DNA of 64,000 nucleotides from Bacteroidota bacterium. GTDB taxonomy: Bacteria > Bacteroidota > Bacteroidia > NS11-12g > UBA9320. The stretch covers positions 1-64,000 of the forward strand of contig WGNA01000006.1 of NCBI GenBank assembly GCA_016124755.1. Reading direction: 5' to 3'. The notes beneath the pieces were generated by a model. The model worked only from the letters and a program-made list of their open reading frames with translations, was not told the origin of the DNA and made no database searches. Positions 26,344 to 34,665 of the stretch are shown here, piece by piece. Made by a program: the position numbers and the translations under genes. The stretch's first letter is position 1; the number at the start of each line of letters is the position of its first letter.

Positions 26344-28266
26344 ATGCGCTTTCGCCGCATTTCTCTTTTTGCTTTTCTAATTACAGCGTTGATAACGGCA
26401 ACGCTTCAGTTTTGTCATTCACCTTCTGAAAATCAATCTGAAAATTCGCCCTACATAAATCACCGCGATTCGGTTGAATATGTAGGTATGGCCGTTTGCG
26501 CATCTTGCCATGCCGACAAACACGAAACCTTTGTTCACACCGGTATGGGACAGAGTTTTGATTGGGCTTCGATGCGAAAAAGTTCCGCTGATTTTAATGC
26601 CCAACATCTGCTTTACGACTCCTTTTTAAATTTTTATTACCATCCCTTCTGGAAAGGTGATAAGTTGTTCGTGAAAGAATTCCGAATCGAAAATGGTGAC
26701 ACCGTGTATCAGCGGAATGAAGAAATCACTTACATCATCGGATCGGGTCAGCACACAAATTCACATTTAATAAAGAAGGGAGATTTTGTGGTTCAGGCAC
26801 CCTTCACCTGGTACGCCCAGCGATCAAAGCTGGATTTTCCTCCCGGATTTGAAAATGGAAACAATTCCCGGTTTTCCCGAATAATTGATGAAGAGTGTAT
26901 GAGTTGCCACAACTCGATGCCCGTGATGAAATCCTCGTCACGAACATTCTCGAAAATCGGAACCGGAATCGATTGCGAAAGATGTCATGGTCCGGGAAGC
27001 GCTCATGTTGCGTTCCGGTCTTCGGGAAAAATTCCGGATGGCGATATTGATTACACCATTGTAAATCCAGCTAAACTCTCGTGGAAACGACAGATGGATG
27101 TTTGTCAACGCTGCCATTTGCAAGGAGATAATGTTCTGAAACCCGGAAAATCCTTCACCGACTTCAGACCCGGAATGGAGCTCGCATCGGTCTTCGAAGT
27201 TTTTCTACCGGCCTATTCAGATTCGGATGATGCCCGTTTTAACATGGCCAATCACGCAGACCGGCTGCAATCCAGTAAATGTTTTATTGCCACCAACGGA
27301 AGCAATCTCGAGAGCACAACCTTTACTTGCATCACTTGTCATAATCCGCATGTGAGTGTGAAAACCCTGAAGAGTTCACACTTTAATAATGTTTGTCAGA
27401 ATTGCCATAAAAGCGGTAAATCTATGTGTTCGGCACCAATGGAAAAGAGAAATTTGCTTTCCGACAATTGTGTAAAATGCCACATGCCGGTGAGTGGAAC
27501 CGAGGATATTCCGCACGTTTTAGTCCACGATCATAAAATTGCCGTCTATTCCGATACCGTTCATGCTCAACCCAAACACAGTGAAGTTACCGGATTGTAT
27601 TGTGTTAATAAAACGGATCCGGAACCCGACATGCTCATCCGGGCATATCTAACGTATTACGAAAAATTTGATCCGCTTCCGGTATATCAGCAAAAGGCAG
27701 AAGCTTTATTAAAGGAGCATCCCGATCCCGAATTGCTCATTCATCTACGGTATCAGCAGCAGAATTGGAAGGCTATTATTCTCATAAGCACAAAAGAAAA
27801 AGACCGGCAGTTCGATGGAATGACCTGTTACCGGATCGGTAAAGCCCATCACATGTTAAACAGCTTTACCGGTGCTAAACAATGGTTGGAACTGGCGGTA
27901 CTGAAGGAAAAAGAAAGATTCGAATTCCAAAACGAACTGGCTGCAACGCTGATTAAACTGGAAGATTATGCTAATGCTTTGGTTCATTTAAAAGAATGTC
28001 TCGATCTGTTTCCGGAATATGTTCCCGCGCTTAATAATGCCGGATTCTGTCACATCATGAATTTCGAACCCACGCCGGCTTTAGTCTTTTTAAAAAAATC
28101 TCTTTCGCTTGATCCCGATAACATAACCGCTTTGGAAAACCTGGCTTTGTTGTACGACCGGATGAATCAAACCGAAAAACTGAAGCAAACATTAGAAAGG
28201 ATATTAAAGATTGACCAAAATCATGACGCTGCGCGTAAACGGTTGTTGACAATCAAGTCCGGTTAG
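26344..28266 (+). CDS. Heptaheme c-type cytochrome with C-terminal TPR repeats
   Basis: Exported protein of 640 aa. An N-terminal hydrophobic segment (~8-22) is followed by LQFC; this is a poor lipobox, so the anchor is uncertain. Seven CxxCH haem-binding motifs are visible: CASCH (52-56), CMSCH, CERCH, CQRCH, CITCH, CQNCH and CVKCH. Residues ~455-635 form TPR repeats ([20 protein letters not shown], then [15 protein letters not shown]). The family resembles cytochrome c554-like multihaem proteins and suggests periplasmic electron transfer; the substrate is unknown. It shares a strand and tight spacing with the rhodanese gene. Confidence 0.9.
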   Translation: MRFRRISLFAFLITALITATLQFCHSPSENQSENSPYINHRDSVEYVGMAVCASCHADKHETFVHTGMGQSFDWASMRKSSADFNAQHLLYDSFLNFYYHPFWKGDKLFVKEFRIENGDTVYQRNEEITYIIGSGQHTNSHLIKKGDFVVQAPFTWYAQRSKLDFPPGFENGNNSRFSRIIDEECMSCHNSMPVMKSSSRTFSKIGTGIDCERCHGPGSAHVAFRSSGKIPDGDIDYTIVNPAKLSWKRQMDVCQRCHLQGDNVLKPGKSFTDFRPGMELASVFEVFLPAYSDSDDARFNMANHADRLQSSKCFIATNGSNLESTTFTCITCHNPHVSVKTLKSSHFNNVCQNCHKSGKSMCSAPMEKRNLLSDNCVKCHMPVSGTEDIPHVLVHDHKIAVYSDTVHAQPKHSEVTGLYCVNKTDPEPDMLIRAYLTYYEKFDPLPVYQQKAEALLKEHPDPELLIHLRYQQQNWKAIILISTKEKDRQFDGMTCYRIGKAHHMLNSFTGAKQWLELAVLKEKERFEFQNELAATLIKLEDYANALVHLKECLDLFPEYVPALNNAGFCHIMNFEPTPALVFLKKSLSLDPDNITALENLALLYDRMNQTEKLKQTLERILKIDQNHDAARKRLLTIKSG

Positions 28267-28281
28267 TGGCCGCAATGAATT

Positions 28282-28289
28282 TATCTTTG
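28282..28289 (+). promoter_or_regulatory. -7 promoter element for ferredoxin/NlpC unit
   Basis: TATCTTTG, an exact TAnnTTTG match, ends 17 bp before the ferredoxin ATG at 28307. Confidence 0.6.
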
Positions 28290-28306
28290 CCACAAATTCT
28301 GACCTC

Positions 28307-28654
28307 ATGGCCATTATTATAACAGACGAGTGTATTAACTGCGGAGCATGCGAACCCGAATGCCCGAATAACGCGATATATGAAGCCGGTGCTGAGTGGG
28401 CAATTGCCGACGGCACCAATGTAAAAGGTACGTATTCTCTTCTCGATGGATCGGTTACCAATGTTGACGATAAGCACAAACCGATTTCTGCGGAAGTGTA
28501 TTACATCGTTCCGGATAAGTGTACAGAGTGCACGGGCTTTCACGAAGAACCCCAATGTGCGGCGGTTTGTCCTGTGGATTGTTGTGTCCCTGATCCCGAT
28601 CATGTGGAGTCGGAAGAACTTCTGCTCAACCGGAAAGAACGTTTGCATATATGA
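28307..28654 (+). CDS. 2[4Fe-4S] ferredoxin (YfhL-like)
   Basis: Small electron carrier of 115 aa. Cluster 1 is bound by [12 protein letters not shown] (Cys9, 12, 15, 19). Cluster 2 uses [18 protein letters not shown] (Cys72, 75, 84, 88) with the longer C-x2-C-x8-C spacing typical of YfhL/Alvin-type ferredoxins. The ~45-residue insert between the two halves is longer than in E. coli YfhL, as I recall from Bacteroidota homologues. The stop overlaps the NlpC/P60 start (ATGA). Confidence 0.93.
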   Translation: MAIIITDECINCGACEPECPNNAIYEAGAEWAIADGTNVKGTYSLLDGSVTNVDDKHKPISAEVYYIVPDKCTECTGFHEEPQCAAVCPVDCCVPDPDHVESEELLLNRKERLHI

Positions 28655-29349
28655 TTTCGGGGCGCGGACAGTGCCTTATTTCCTGTGTTCCCGTTCGGGC
28701 TGAAGATCGAAGCGCCTCCGAATTGGTGACACAAATTCTCTATGGTGAAACGTATTCGGTTTTAGAAAGAAGTGAGAAGTGGCTTCGTATAAAACTCGAA
28801 ACGGACGGATACGAAGGTTGGATAAGCTCAGATCAGTTTTCTAAAATTGTTTTTGAACCCAAAGGAATTCAACGTGAGTTTCCTTTTGTTTGGTTGGATG
28901 GGATTATGGCTCCGGTTGGGAGTCTGGTTCCGGGTGATTTAGTTGTTGAATTTCCCGATTGGTTAAATCTTTCAAGACAAATGCTGAACGTTCCGTATCT
29001 GTGGGGCGGAAAAACATTTATGGGAATTGATTGCTCCGGTTTTGTTCAGGTTGTTTTTAAAGTGTCTTCCAATCTTTCACTTCCCCGCGATTCGTCACAA
29101 CAGGCATTGGTTGGAGACCGAATTAATTTTGAAAACCGGTTGGCAGGTGATCTCGCATTTTTTAAAAATAATAATGGCGTAATCACTCATGTGGGAATTT
29201 TAACTTCCGAAAAAAGTATAATTCATTCTTCGGGTAAGGTGCGGGAAGACGGGTTTGATGAAAGGGGAATTATACGGCCCGACGGTTCAATCAGTCATTC
29301 GTTTTCTCATCTGCAAAGGGTTTTCAATGGTTTGCTTTTGAATCATTAA
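28651..29349 (+). CDS. NlpC/P60 family cysteine peptidase with SH3-like domains
   Basis: Protein of 232 aa. Bacterial SH3-like segments lie at ~10-65 and ~70-105. The NlpC/P60 domain (~108-232) has [16 protein letters not shown] with catalytic Cys128, His180 in THVGIL and a third polar residue at His192 (IIHSSG). Family members cut gamma-D-Glu-diaminopimelate bonds of peptidoglycan stem peptides. No signal peptide is visible, so it may act on recycled muropeptides in the cytoplasm, as homologues of this architecture do. Confidence 0.9.
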   Translation: MISGRGQCLISCVPVRAEDRSASELVTQILYGETYSVLERSEKWLRIKLETDGYEGWISSDQFSKIVFEPKGIQREFPFVWLDGIMAPVGSLVPGDLVVEFPDWLNLSRQMLNVPYLWGGKTFMGIDCSGFVQVVFKVSSNLSLPRDSSQQALVGDRINFENRLAGDLAFFKNNNGVITHVGILTSEKSIIHSSGKVREDGFDERGIIRPDGSISHSFSHLQRVFNGLLLNH

Positions 29350-29383
29350 ATCCTCATATTGCGGCGGATCATTCTGAATTTAC

Positions 29384-31258
29384 ATGTCGAATAACAATGA
29401 ATCCTGGGGTTCCCGGGTCGGCCTTATTTTAGCCATGGCCGGAAACGCCGTCGGGCTTGGAAACTTCCTCAGATTTCCGGTTAAAGCGGTTCAAAACGGC
29501 GGAGGTGCCTTCATTATTCCGTATCTCGTTTCTTTCCTCCTGATGGGAATTCCGCTCCTTTGGGTTGAATGGTCAATGGGAAGATTCGGCGGTCGATACG
29601 GTGATCACTCCACACCGTTTATTCTCGACAACATGACCAAGAAGAAATTCTGGAAGTACTTCGGAATTTTCGGAATCTTCACCAACATCGGTGTAATGGC
29701 GTACTATACGTATATCGAATCGTGGACATTAACCTATACCATAAAATCTATCGGTGGGAGTTTTCACGGAATCGATATCGGAGCCGTGGGAGAGATATTC
29801 GATAAATATGTGGATTCACACGGAGGTGTAAATCTTCCAGTACTCGCAATCGGAGCATTTGTGCTAACACTGGCCATCAACATCTTCATTCTTTCACGCG
29901 GTTTGAGCGGAGGAATTGAAAAGGTTGCCAAAATCGCCATGCCACTGCTTATCGGTTTCGGATTGTTTCTCGCCATCATGGCCATCAGTATGGGAAGTAC
30001 CGGTCGTTGCCCGGATTGTAACTCTCATGCCGGACTCGACTTTTTATGGACGCCGGATTATTCTTCGTTGCGAAATCCGAAAGTCTGGCTTGAGGCTGCC
30101 GGACAAATATTCTTTACACTTTCTGTTGGTATGGGAACCATTCAGTGTTATTCCAGTTATGTGAGTAAAAAAGATGATATCGCTCTGAACGCCATGAGCG
30201 CCGGGTGGATGAACGGTTTTGTTGAAATTGTACTCGGAGCTTCTGTTGTAATTCCGATTGCAGTAGGTTACCTCGGATTAGATTGGGTGAAGGAAAACGC
30301 CGGATTTTTTACTGCTTTTAAAACAATGCCTTACCTCTTTGATCAATGGGGACAGGCTCTGGCTGTTCTAGCCGGAGTTGCCTGGTTCGGACTTCTGTTC
30401 TTTGCCGGAATAACTTCTTCCTTAGCCATGGGTACACCGTGGATGGGATTTGTACAGGACGAATTTAAATGGACCCGAAACAAATCTGCGTGGACATTAG
30501 GAATCGTTGTATTTCTGCTCGCTTTACCAACTATTCTCTTTTACGATTACGGAGTTTTTGATGAATATGATTACTGGACAGGTACGGTTTCTTTAGTAGT
30601 TTTTGCTCTGGCAGAAGTCGTCTTGTTTGCATGGGTTTTCGGAATGGACAAAGGCTGGGAGGAAATAAACCACGGTGCCGATATGAAGGTTCCGGTGATT
30701 TACAAATACATCATCAAATACATTACGCCTCTATTCATCCTCATCATTTTTGCCGCATCATTGGTAACTCCGAAAGGCAACGACTGGGGAAAAGCATTTT
30801 CCGGAAACTGGCAACTCGACGGAGGCAGTATCATCGGACAGATTTTACATACCGGAACACATTACAACAAGCAATATTTTGCAGATGTGAAACAGTCGGA
30901 GTGGGATGGAGAAGTGGCAGCAATTACCAGTAACGAGAAGAAAAACCTCATTCAGATTCATGAGCCGGCAGAGTTTTATTACAAGGCTAATGGCAATATT
31001 GTTAAATCAAAACCGGAAGGGGAGGAGTATCAGGTGATCGACTCTTTTGCCACACAAACCATTTATGTGAATAAAGAAGCGAAGATTACGGTGGAAGCGG
31101 GTCAGCCCGTGAAAGCCGGAGAAACGGTCGCAACCGGAAGTTTTATCAATAAGATTTTCTTCATCGATATGTCGAGGCTCATTCTGCTGCTTACCTTTGT
31201 CGGCCTCGGTTTCATGGTACACTACGCAGCAAAACTCAGAAGACAAAACGCGAACTGA
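29384..31258 (+). CDS. Sodium-dependent transporter (NSS/SNF family)
   Basis: Inner-membrane sodium symporter of 624 aa. The family signature GSRVGLILAMAGNAVGLGNF, followed by LRFPVKAVQNGGGAFIIPY, is at residues ~8-45, covering the TM1 sodium and substrate site. About 11-12 membrane helices follow. Between the last two helices is a soluble insert (~475-585) with repeated charged stretches, longer than in typical prokaryotic members. The substrate (amino acid or similar) cannot be read off. Two tiny one-helix proteins follow directly, the first probably an accessory subunit. Confidence 0.92.
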   Translation: MSNNNESWGSRVGLILAMAGNAVGLGNFLRFPVKAVQNGGGAFIIPYLVSFLLMGIPLLWVEWSMGRFGGRYGDHSTPFILDNMTKKKFWKYFGIFGIFTNIGVMAYYTYIESWTLTYTIKSIGGSFHGIDIGAVGEIFDKYVDSHGGVNLPVLAIGAFVLTLAINIFILSRGLSGGIEKVAKIAMPLLIGFGLFLAIMAISMGSTGRCPDCNSHAGLDFLWTPDYSSLRNPKVWLEAAGQIFFTLSVGMGTIQCYSSYVSKKDDIALNAMSAGWMNGFVEIVLGASVVIPIAVGYLGLDWVKENAGFFTAFKTMPYLFDQWGQALAVLAGVAWFGLLFFAGITSSLAMGTPWMGFVQDEFKWTRNKSAWTLGIVVFLLALPTILFYDYGVFDEYDYWTGTVSLVVFALAEVVLFAWVFGMDKGWEEINHGADMKVPVIYKYIIKYITPLFILIIFAASLVTPKGNDWGKAFSGNWQLDGGSIIGQILHTGTHYNKQYFADVKQSEWDGEVAAITSNEKKNLIQIHEPAEFYYKANGNIVKSKPEGEEYQVIDSFATQTIYVNKEAKITVEAGQPVKAGETVATGSFINKIFFIDMSRLILLLTFVGLGFMVHYAAKLRRQNAN

Positions 31259-31259
31259 T

Positions 31260-31415
31260 ATGGGAACGACAGCATTGATATACATGATCGTTGTTCAGGG
31301 ATTGGTAACGGTTATCACGATTTACTTTTTTGCTAAAGTGCTGAAAACACCGCCGAAACCAGAGCCGGATTCGTATTCCGACAACGACGACAAAACAGAA
31401 CGACAACCCGAATGA
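31260..31415 (+). CDS. Small one-helix membrane protein, putative NSS transporter subunit
   Basis: A 51-aa protein starting 1 bp after the transporter stop. One membrane helix spans ~5-26 (TALIYMIVVQGLVTVITIYF) with a polar, acidic tail. The position and form fit the small subunits that accompany some bacterial NSS transporters (MetS-like). A longer in-frame ORF reaching back to 31197 is less likely because it overlaps the transporter. The function is inferred from context. Confidence 0.7.
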   Translation: MGTTALIYMIVVQGLVTVITIYFFAKVLKTPPKPEPDSYSDNDDKTERQPE

Positions 31416-31612
31416 TGCTTCTCGAAACAGCCGATGCACACAGTCAGTCTTTCAGAATTATTCTGATCGCTTCCGAAATTATTATTCCACTGATCGTATT
31501 CATCGGAGCCTATCTTATTTTTAAACCGGTATTCGACAAACAGGAAAAGGAACGATTGGCCAAAGAAGAGGAGCAACGAAAAATAACAGAGCAGGAGAGA
31601 GGGGAAGGGTAA
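31412..31612 (+). CDS. Small one-helix membrane protein of unknown function
   Basis: A 66-aa protein whose start overlaps the preceding small gene (ATGA). One membrane helix lies at ~18-40, and a charged Glu/Lys/Arg-rich tail (DKQEKERLAKEEEQRKITEQ) probably forms a cytoplasmic helix. The last codons and the stop lie at the edge of the hexamer repeat, so the tail may derive in part from repeat sequence. I know no family for it; the tight linkage suggests a second accessory protein of the transporter. Confidence 0.6.
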   Translation: MMLLETADAHSQSFRIILIASEIIIPLIVFIGAYLIFKPVFDKQEKERLAKEEEQRKITEQERGEG

Positions 31613-32035
31613 CAGTAACGGTAACTGTAACTGTAACAGTAACGGTCCGCCTTCGCTAAAGCTACGGCGGATAAAAGAGCATTGAATTCTGAGTGGAACG
31701 AAGAATCCCCTCAACCTTCATCATACAATCGAAACTGTCCGTAGCGTCCCCGCTAAGGACTTAATTCTTTTCATTGTTTTCATTCATTTCATTTTAGAAA
31801 TAGTTGCCAAAGTCGGTAGCGAGGACGCTACCTACAGGTTCCGGTTTTTACTTAGATTCCGTTTATCCAATAAATTCTGAGTGCAGCGAAGAATCTCTGT
31901 TCACCAAAAAGAATGACCGTCTTCGTGAGCGAAGCGAACGAACCCAAGGAAACGGTAACTGTAACTGTAACTGTAACTGTAACTGTAACTGTAACTGTAA
32001 CTGTCCGCCTTCGCTATGGCTACGGCGGATGAAAG
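31608..32035 (+). repeat. Composite hexamer repeat, copy B (non-coding)
   Basis: About 430 bp with no credible gene. In order: hexamer tract 31608-31645; hairpin 31646-31671 (TCCGCC..GGCGGA); AATTCTGAGTGGAACGAAGA at 31685; two more small inverted repeats near 31737-31760 and 31816-31833 (GGTAGCG..CGCTACC); core 31873-31950, matching 44-121 of the first copy; a tract of eight perfect GTAACT units at 31955-32002; and a second TCCGCC hairpin at 32004-32029. It starts at the stop codon of the small membrane protein gene, as the first copy does at its upstream gene. Confidence 0.87.
31955..32002 (+). repeat. (GTAACT)8 perfect tandem hexamer
   Basis: Eight uninterrupted GTAACT units. Shorter, degenerate versions of the same unit occur at 11-34, 159-192, 31608-31645, 39580-39605 and 39651-39693. 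Confidence 0.95.
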
Positions 32036-32060
32036 AGCAATTCCAGAGCCTTGGTGAAAC

Positions 32061-32834
32061 TCAGACATCATCGCTATCCAGAGGAATGGGCTCGCCGGTG
32101 AAAATCTCGTTTTCAACCCAATCCACGAAATCCAGTTTCTTCAATTGTTTATTGATCCGGATAATTTCGCTCACTGTGCCAAATGGAATTTTTACGCTCG
32201 AAAAGATCAATGTGTCGTAATAATTAACATTCGGTCGATCCCGGTTTTGCGAATCCATTAAACCGAGTTCGGTAAGTTGTTTAATCTCTTCAAGCGTAGG
32301 TCGTCTGGAGTAATAAATAGTGAAATAATTACTTAAACCACCCGCGAATTCTCCTCTCACAAACGATGCGGAAACGCGGTATTTTTTCATCCAGTTCTCT
32401 ACGGAATCTGTGGGAACGTAAATCGTATTCAACCAGGGAACGGCAGGCAGAATTGAGTGATCAAGTTTAAAAAGATAATCGTGAAAGGAAACCGGTTTAA
32501 AACTCGAATCTGCACGTCGTTCGGTCCAGACCATTTCATTTATACAGAAGTGGATTTGTATTTTTTTCCTATTCCTGATCAGCAGTTCAGCTTTTTCCCA
32601 TTTAACCTTTGGTGAATTTTTAGTTTTTTGAATTTCTACCTTGTTATTAATTACAGAATCAATTGTTTTTATCGGTGTGCTTGTGTCGGTTTGAAAGGCT
32701 ATATCACCAGAATCAGAAATTGTTTTTTCAGAATCAGAATTCACGGTGCTGCTATCAGACGGACTTCCACACGACAAAAGTGTGGCAGCATAAAAAAGAA
32801 AAATCAACCAGAAAAGAATAAATTTTTGGTTCAT
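32061..32834 (-). CDS. Lipoprotein of unknown function
   Basis: Protein of 257 aa. I chose ATG 32834 (4 bp after the upstream stop) over an in-frame GTG at 32849. The N-terminus is a signal sequence with lipobox LLSC (Cys22), then a Ser/Asp-rich linker to ~residue 75. The remaining ~180 residues show no motif I recognise. It is the third gene of an operon with an alpha-2-macroglobulin-like protein and an outer-membrane barrel, so an outer-membrane-attached partner of those is plausible. Confidence 0.75.
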   Translation of the reverse strand: MNQKFILFWLIFLFYAATLLSCGSPSDSSTVNSDSEKTISDSGDIAFQTDTSTPIKTIDSVINNKVEIQKTKNSPKVKWEKAELLIRNRKKIQIHFCINEMVWTERRADSSFKPVSFHDYLFKLDHSILPAVPWLNTIYVPTDSVENWMKKYRVSASFVRGEFAGGLSNYFTIYYSRRPTLEEIKQLTELGLMDSQNRDRPNVNYYDTLIFSSVKIPFGTVSEIIRINKQLKKLDFVDWVENEIFTGEPIPLDSDDV

Positions 32835-32838
32835 TATT

Positions 32839-34662
32839 CTAATAATCACTCCTTTTAAAATACCACGAGATTCGTGTATAAAAGCGGGCCGGCATCACCT
32901 GACGGAAAGCGGCCTGCTGAAATTGAACCAATGCCGAAGCCGGTTGATTTCCGTAATTCATCAAATTCGTTACACCCAAAGTGAAATAGAGAAGTGGTGA
33001 ACCATAATACGACTTAGAATAATTTACGGTAAGGTACATATCGCTGGTGATTCCCGCCTTTTGTTTTTGTAATTCAGATCCTGCAACAATCGGTAAATCG
33101 TATCCGGAAATATATCCCAATGAAATATTGGGTTGAATTTTTATGTAACTGTGAAAGCGAACAATATATCGGGAATAATTATACCACGCATTCGGATTCG
33201 CTGAGGAAAAATTAAGCATCACATTATGCTGCGGGACAAACATTCCCACATTTCGGTTGTCCGTTTTTGAAAAAGTATAATGAACGGATGTATGAAATTT
33301 ATTGGTTCGGAAAAAATTATCAATTGAAACGGTTGCCTGGGTTAGTGAATTAAAAGACCTGATTAACGCTCCGCCCTCGCCACCTTTTGATGTAAGTAAT
33401 AGTTTGTTGAATGAGGTTTGATTGCCTGCCACCACAGAAATAGTTTTCTCCCGGTAAAATGTCCACTGACCGTGAAACCAGAAATTCCGATACAATTCCG
33501 GTTGATTAAATTGATAATTCAGATTTCGCAATCCGGATCGTAAGTATTGCGGTATTACTTGTGAGATAAAAGCTGTTTGTGAAGTAATACCGGCTCCTGC
33601 AGAACACTTGAGTTTTGAATTTTTGGTGTGGAAATACGTCTTAATAAACGGCAAATAATCAAACCCTGACTGATCACCGTTTCGAATCCGGAAGGTGTGT
33701 TGGTAAATTAAATTCAACCGGCGGTTCTTACCAAAAAAAGAATATTCCTGTACAAAACCGAAATTCTGATACAATTGAAATAATTCGGCGGATTGGTATA
33801 AATCTTTGAATTGATTAAACTGTGCGAATACTTTATTCTGAATCGAAAAATACTGTCGCGTAAACGTTAAATTGGAGTTCAGGTTTAATTGGCGATCATT
33901 GAGTTTGTCATTAAAAACGGCATTCTGATCTCCGTTAAGAATTAAAATATTGGCCTCGCTAATCCATTTAATATTCGCCGAAACGTTTTTCGTAAAAGTT
34001 AATGAAGAGTTAAACAGATTTTGATTTCCGGTACTGTTGTATAAAGGAGTTCCACCCGACGAAACATATTTTTCATTCCGGTGGTTGCCTAACCAGCCGG
34101 CACGTAAATCAATCCGGCCGGCTTCACGGTTGTTCTTTATCCAGTAATCACCAACCGTAATGTATGCGTTGCCATTTTTCCAGGCGTTTTCACTGGAATA
34201 ATTCGAACGGTTTGATTTTAAATTCCAGATTTCTCCAGCGGCAAATGCAGATAAGTTCAGATGGTGATTTTTGAAAGACTTATTTTGATAATATTTAATT
34301 TCAAAATTTAACCAGTCTTTGCAATTGGAAGTAAGACTCGTATTCATATCTCCGTAACCCGGCTGATACGAATTGGTGGTAATGGTTTGCAGTCCGCTTT
34401 CAATGTTGAGATACGGAATACCACCTCTTTGAACCGACATACCCTGTGTTATTCCCTGATTTATCTCGGATTGCAGAACTAAAAGTTTCGCCGGGAAATT
34501 GGATATCAGCGGTGTTTGCCCCGACCTGATATTATTGCTCATTTCAAAGGATGTCAATCCATATTTTAATCCCGGATTTCCTCCAAAATTCTGAGCAGAT
34601 AATTTTAGCTGAAATCCCAATAGAACTATCCAGAAGAAAAAGCTATTCATTCGAATTTTCAT
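32839..34662 (-). CDS. Outer-membrane beta-barrel protein (TonB-receptor-like C-terminus)
   Basis: Protein of 607 aa with a signal peptide (~1-23, ending LSAQ). The sequence is dominated by alternating aromatic/polar strands typical of a large outer-membrane barrel. It ends with an aromatic C-terminus (ARFYTRISWYFKRSDY) as TonB-dependent receptor barrels do. No plug domain or TonB box is visible, so it may be a plugless barrel or a relative of such receptors. It follows the alpha-2-macroglobulin-like gene with a 3-bp gap. Confidence 0.75.
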   Translation of the reverse strand: MKIRMNSFFFWIVLLGFQLKLSAQNFGGNPGLKYGLTSFEMSNNIRSGQTPLISNFPAKLLVLQSEINQGITQGMSVQRGGIPYLNIESGLQTITTNSYQPGYGDMNTSLTSNCKDWLNFEIKYYQNKSFKNHHLNLSAFAAGEIWNLKSNRSNYSSENAWKNGNAYITVGDYWIKNNREAGRIDLRAGWLGNHRNEKYVSSGGTPLYNSTGNQNLFNSSLTFTKNVSANIKWISEANILILNGDQNAVFNDKLNDRQLNLNSNLTFTRQYFSIQNKVFAQFNQFKDLYQSAELFQLYQNFGFVQEYSFFGKNRRLNLIYQHTFRIRNGDQSGFDYLPFIKTYFHTKNSKLKCSAGAGITSQTAFISQVIPQYLRSGLRNLNYQFNQPELYRNFWFHGQWTFYREKTISVVAGNQTSFNKLLLTSKGGEGGALIRSFNSLTQATVSIDNFFRTNKFHTSVHYTFSKTDNRNVGMFVPQHNVMLNFSSANPNAWYNYSRYIVRFHSYIKIQPNISLGYISGYDLPIVAGSELQKQKAGITSDMYLTVNYSKSYYGSPLLYFTLGVTNLMNYGNQPASALVQFQQAAFRQVMPARFYTRISWYFKRSDY

Positions 34663-34665
34663 GGA

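Noticed and set aside
31955-32002. Possible CRISPR-like array
   Set aside because: A pure 6-bp tandem with no spacers and no cas genes nearby.
31804-32220. Open frame encoding an Asn-Cys repeat protein
   Set aside because: It is only the GTAACT tract and hairpins read in one frame, overlaps a real minus-strand gene and has no start context.
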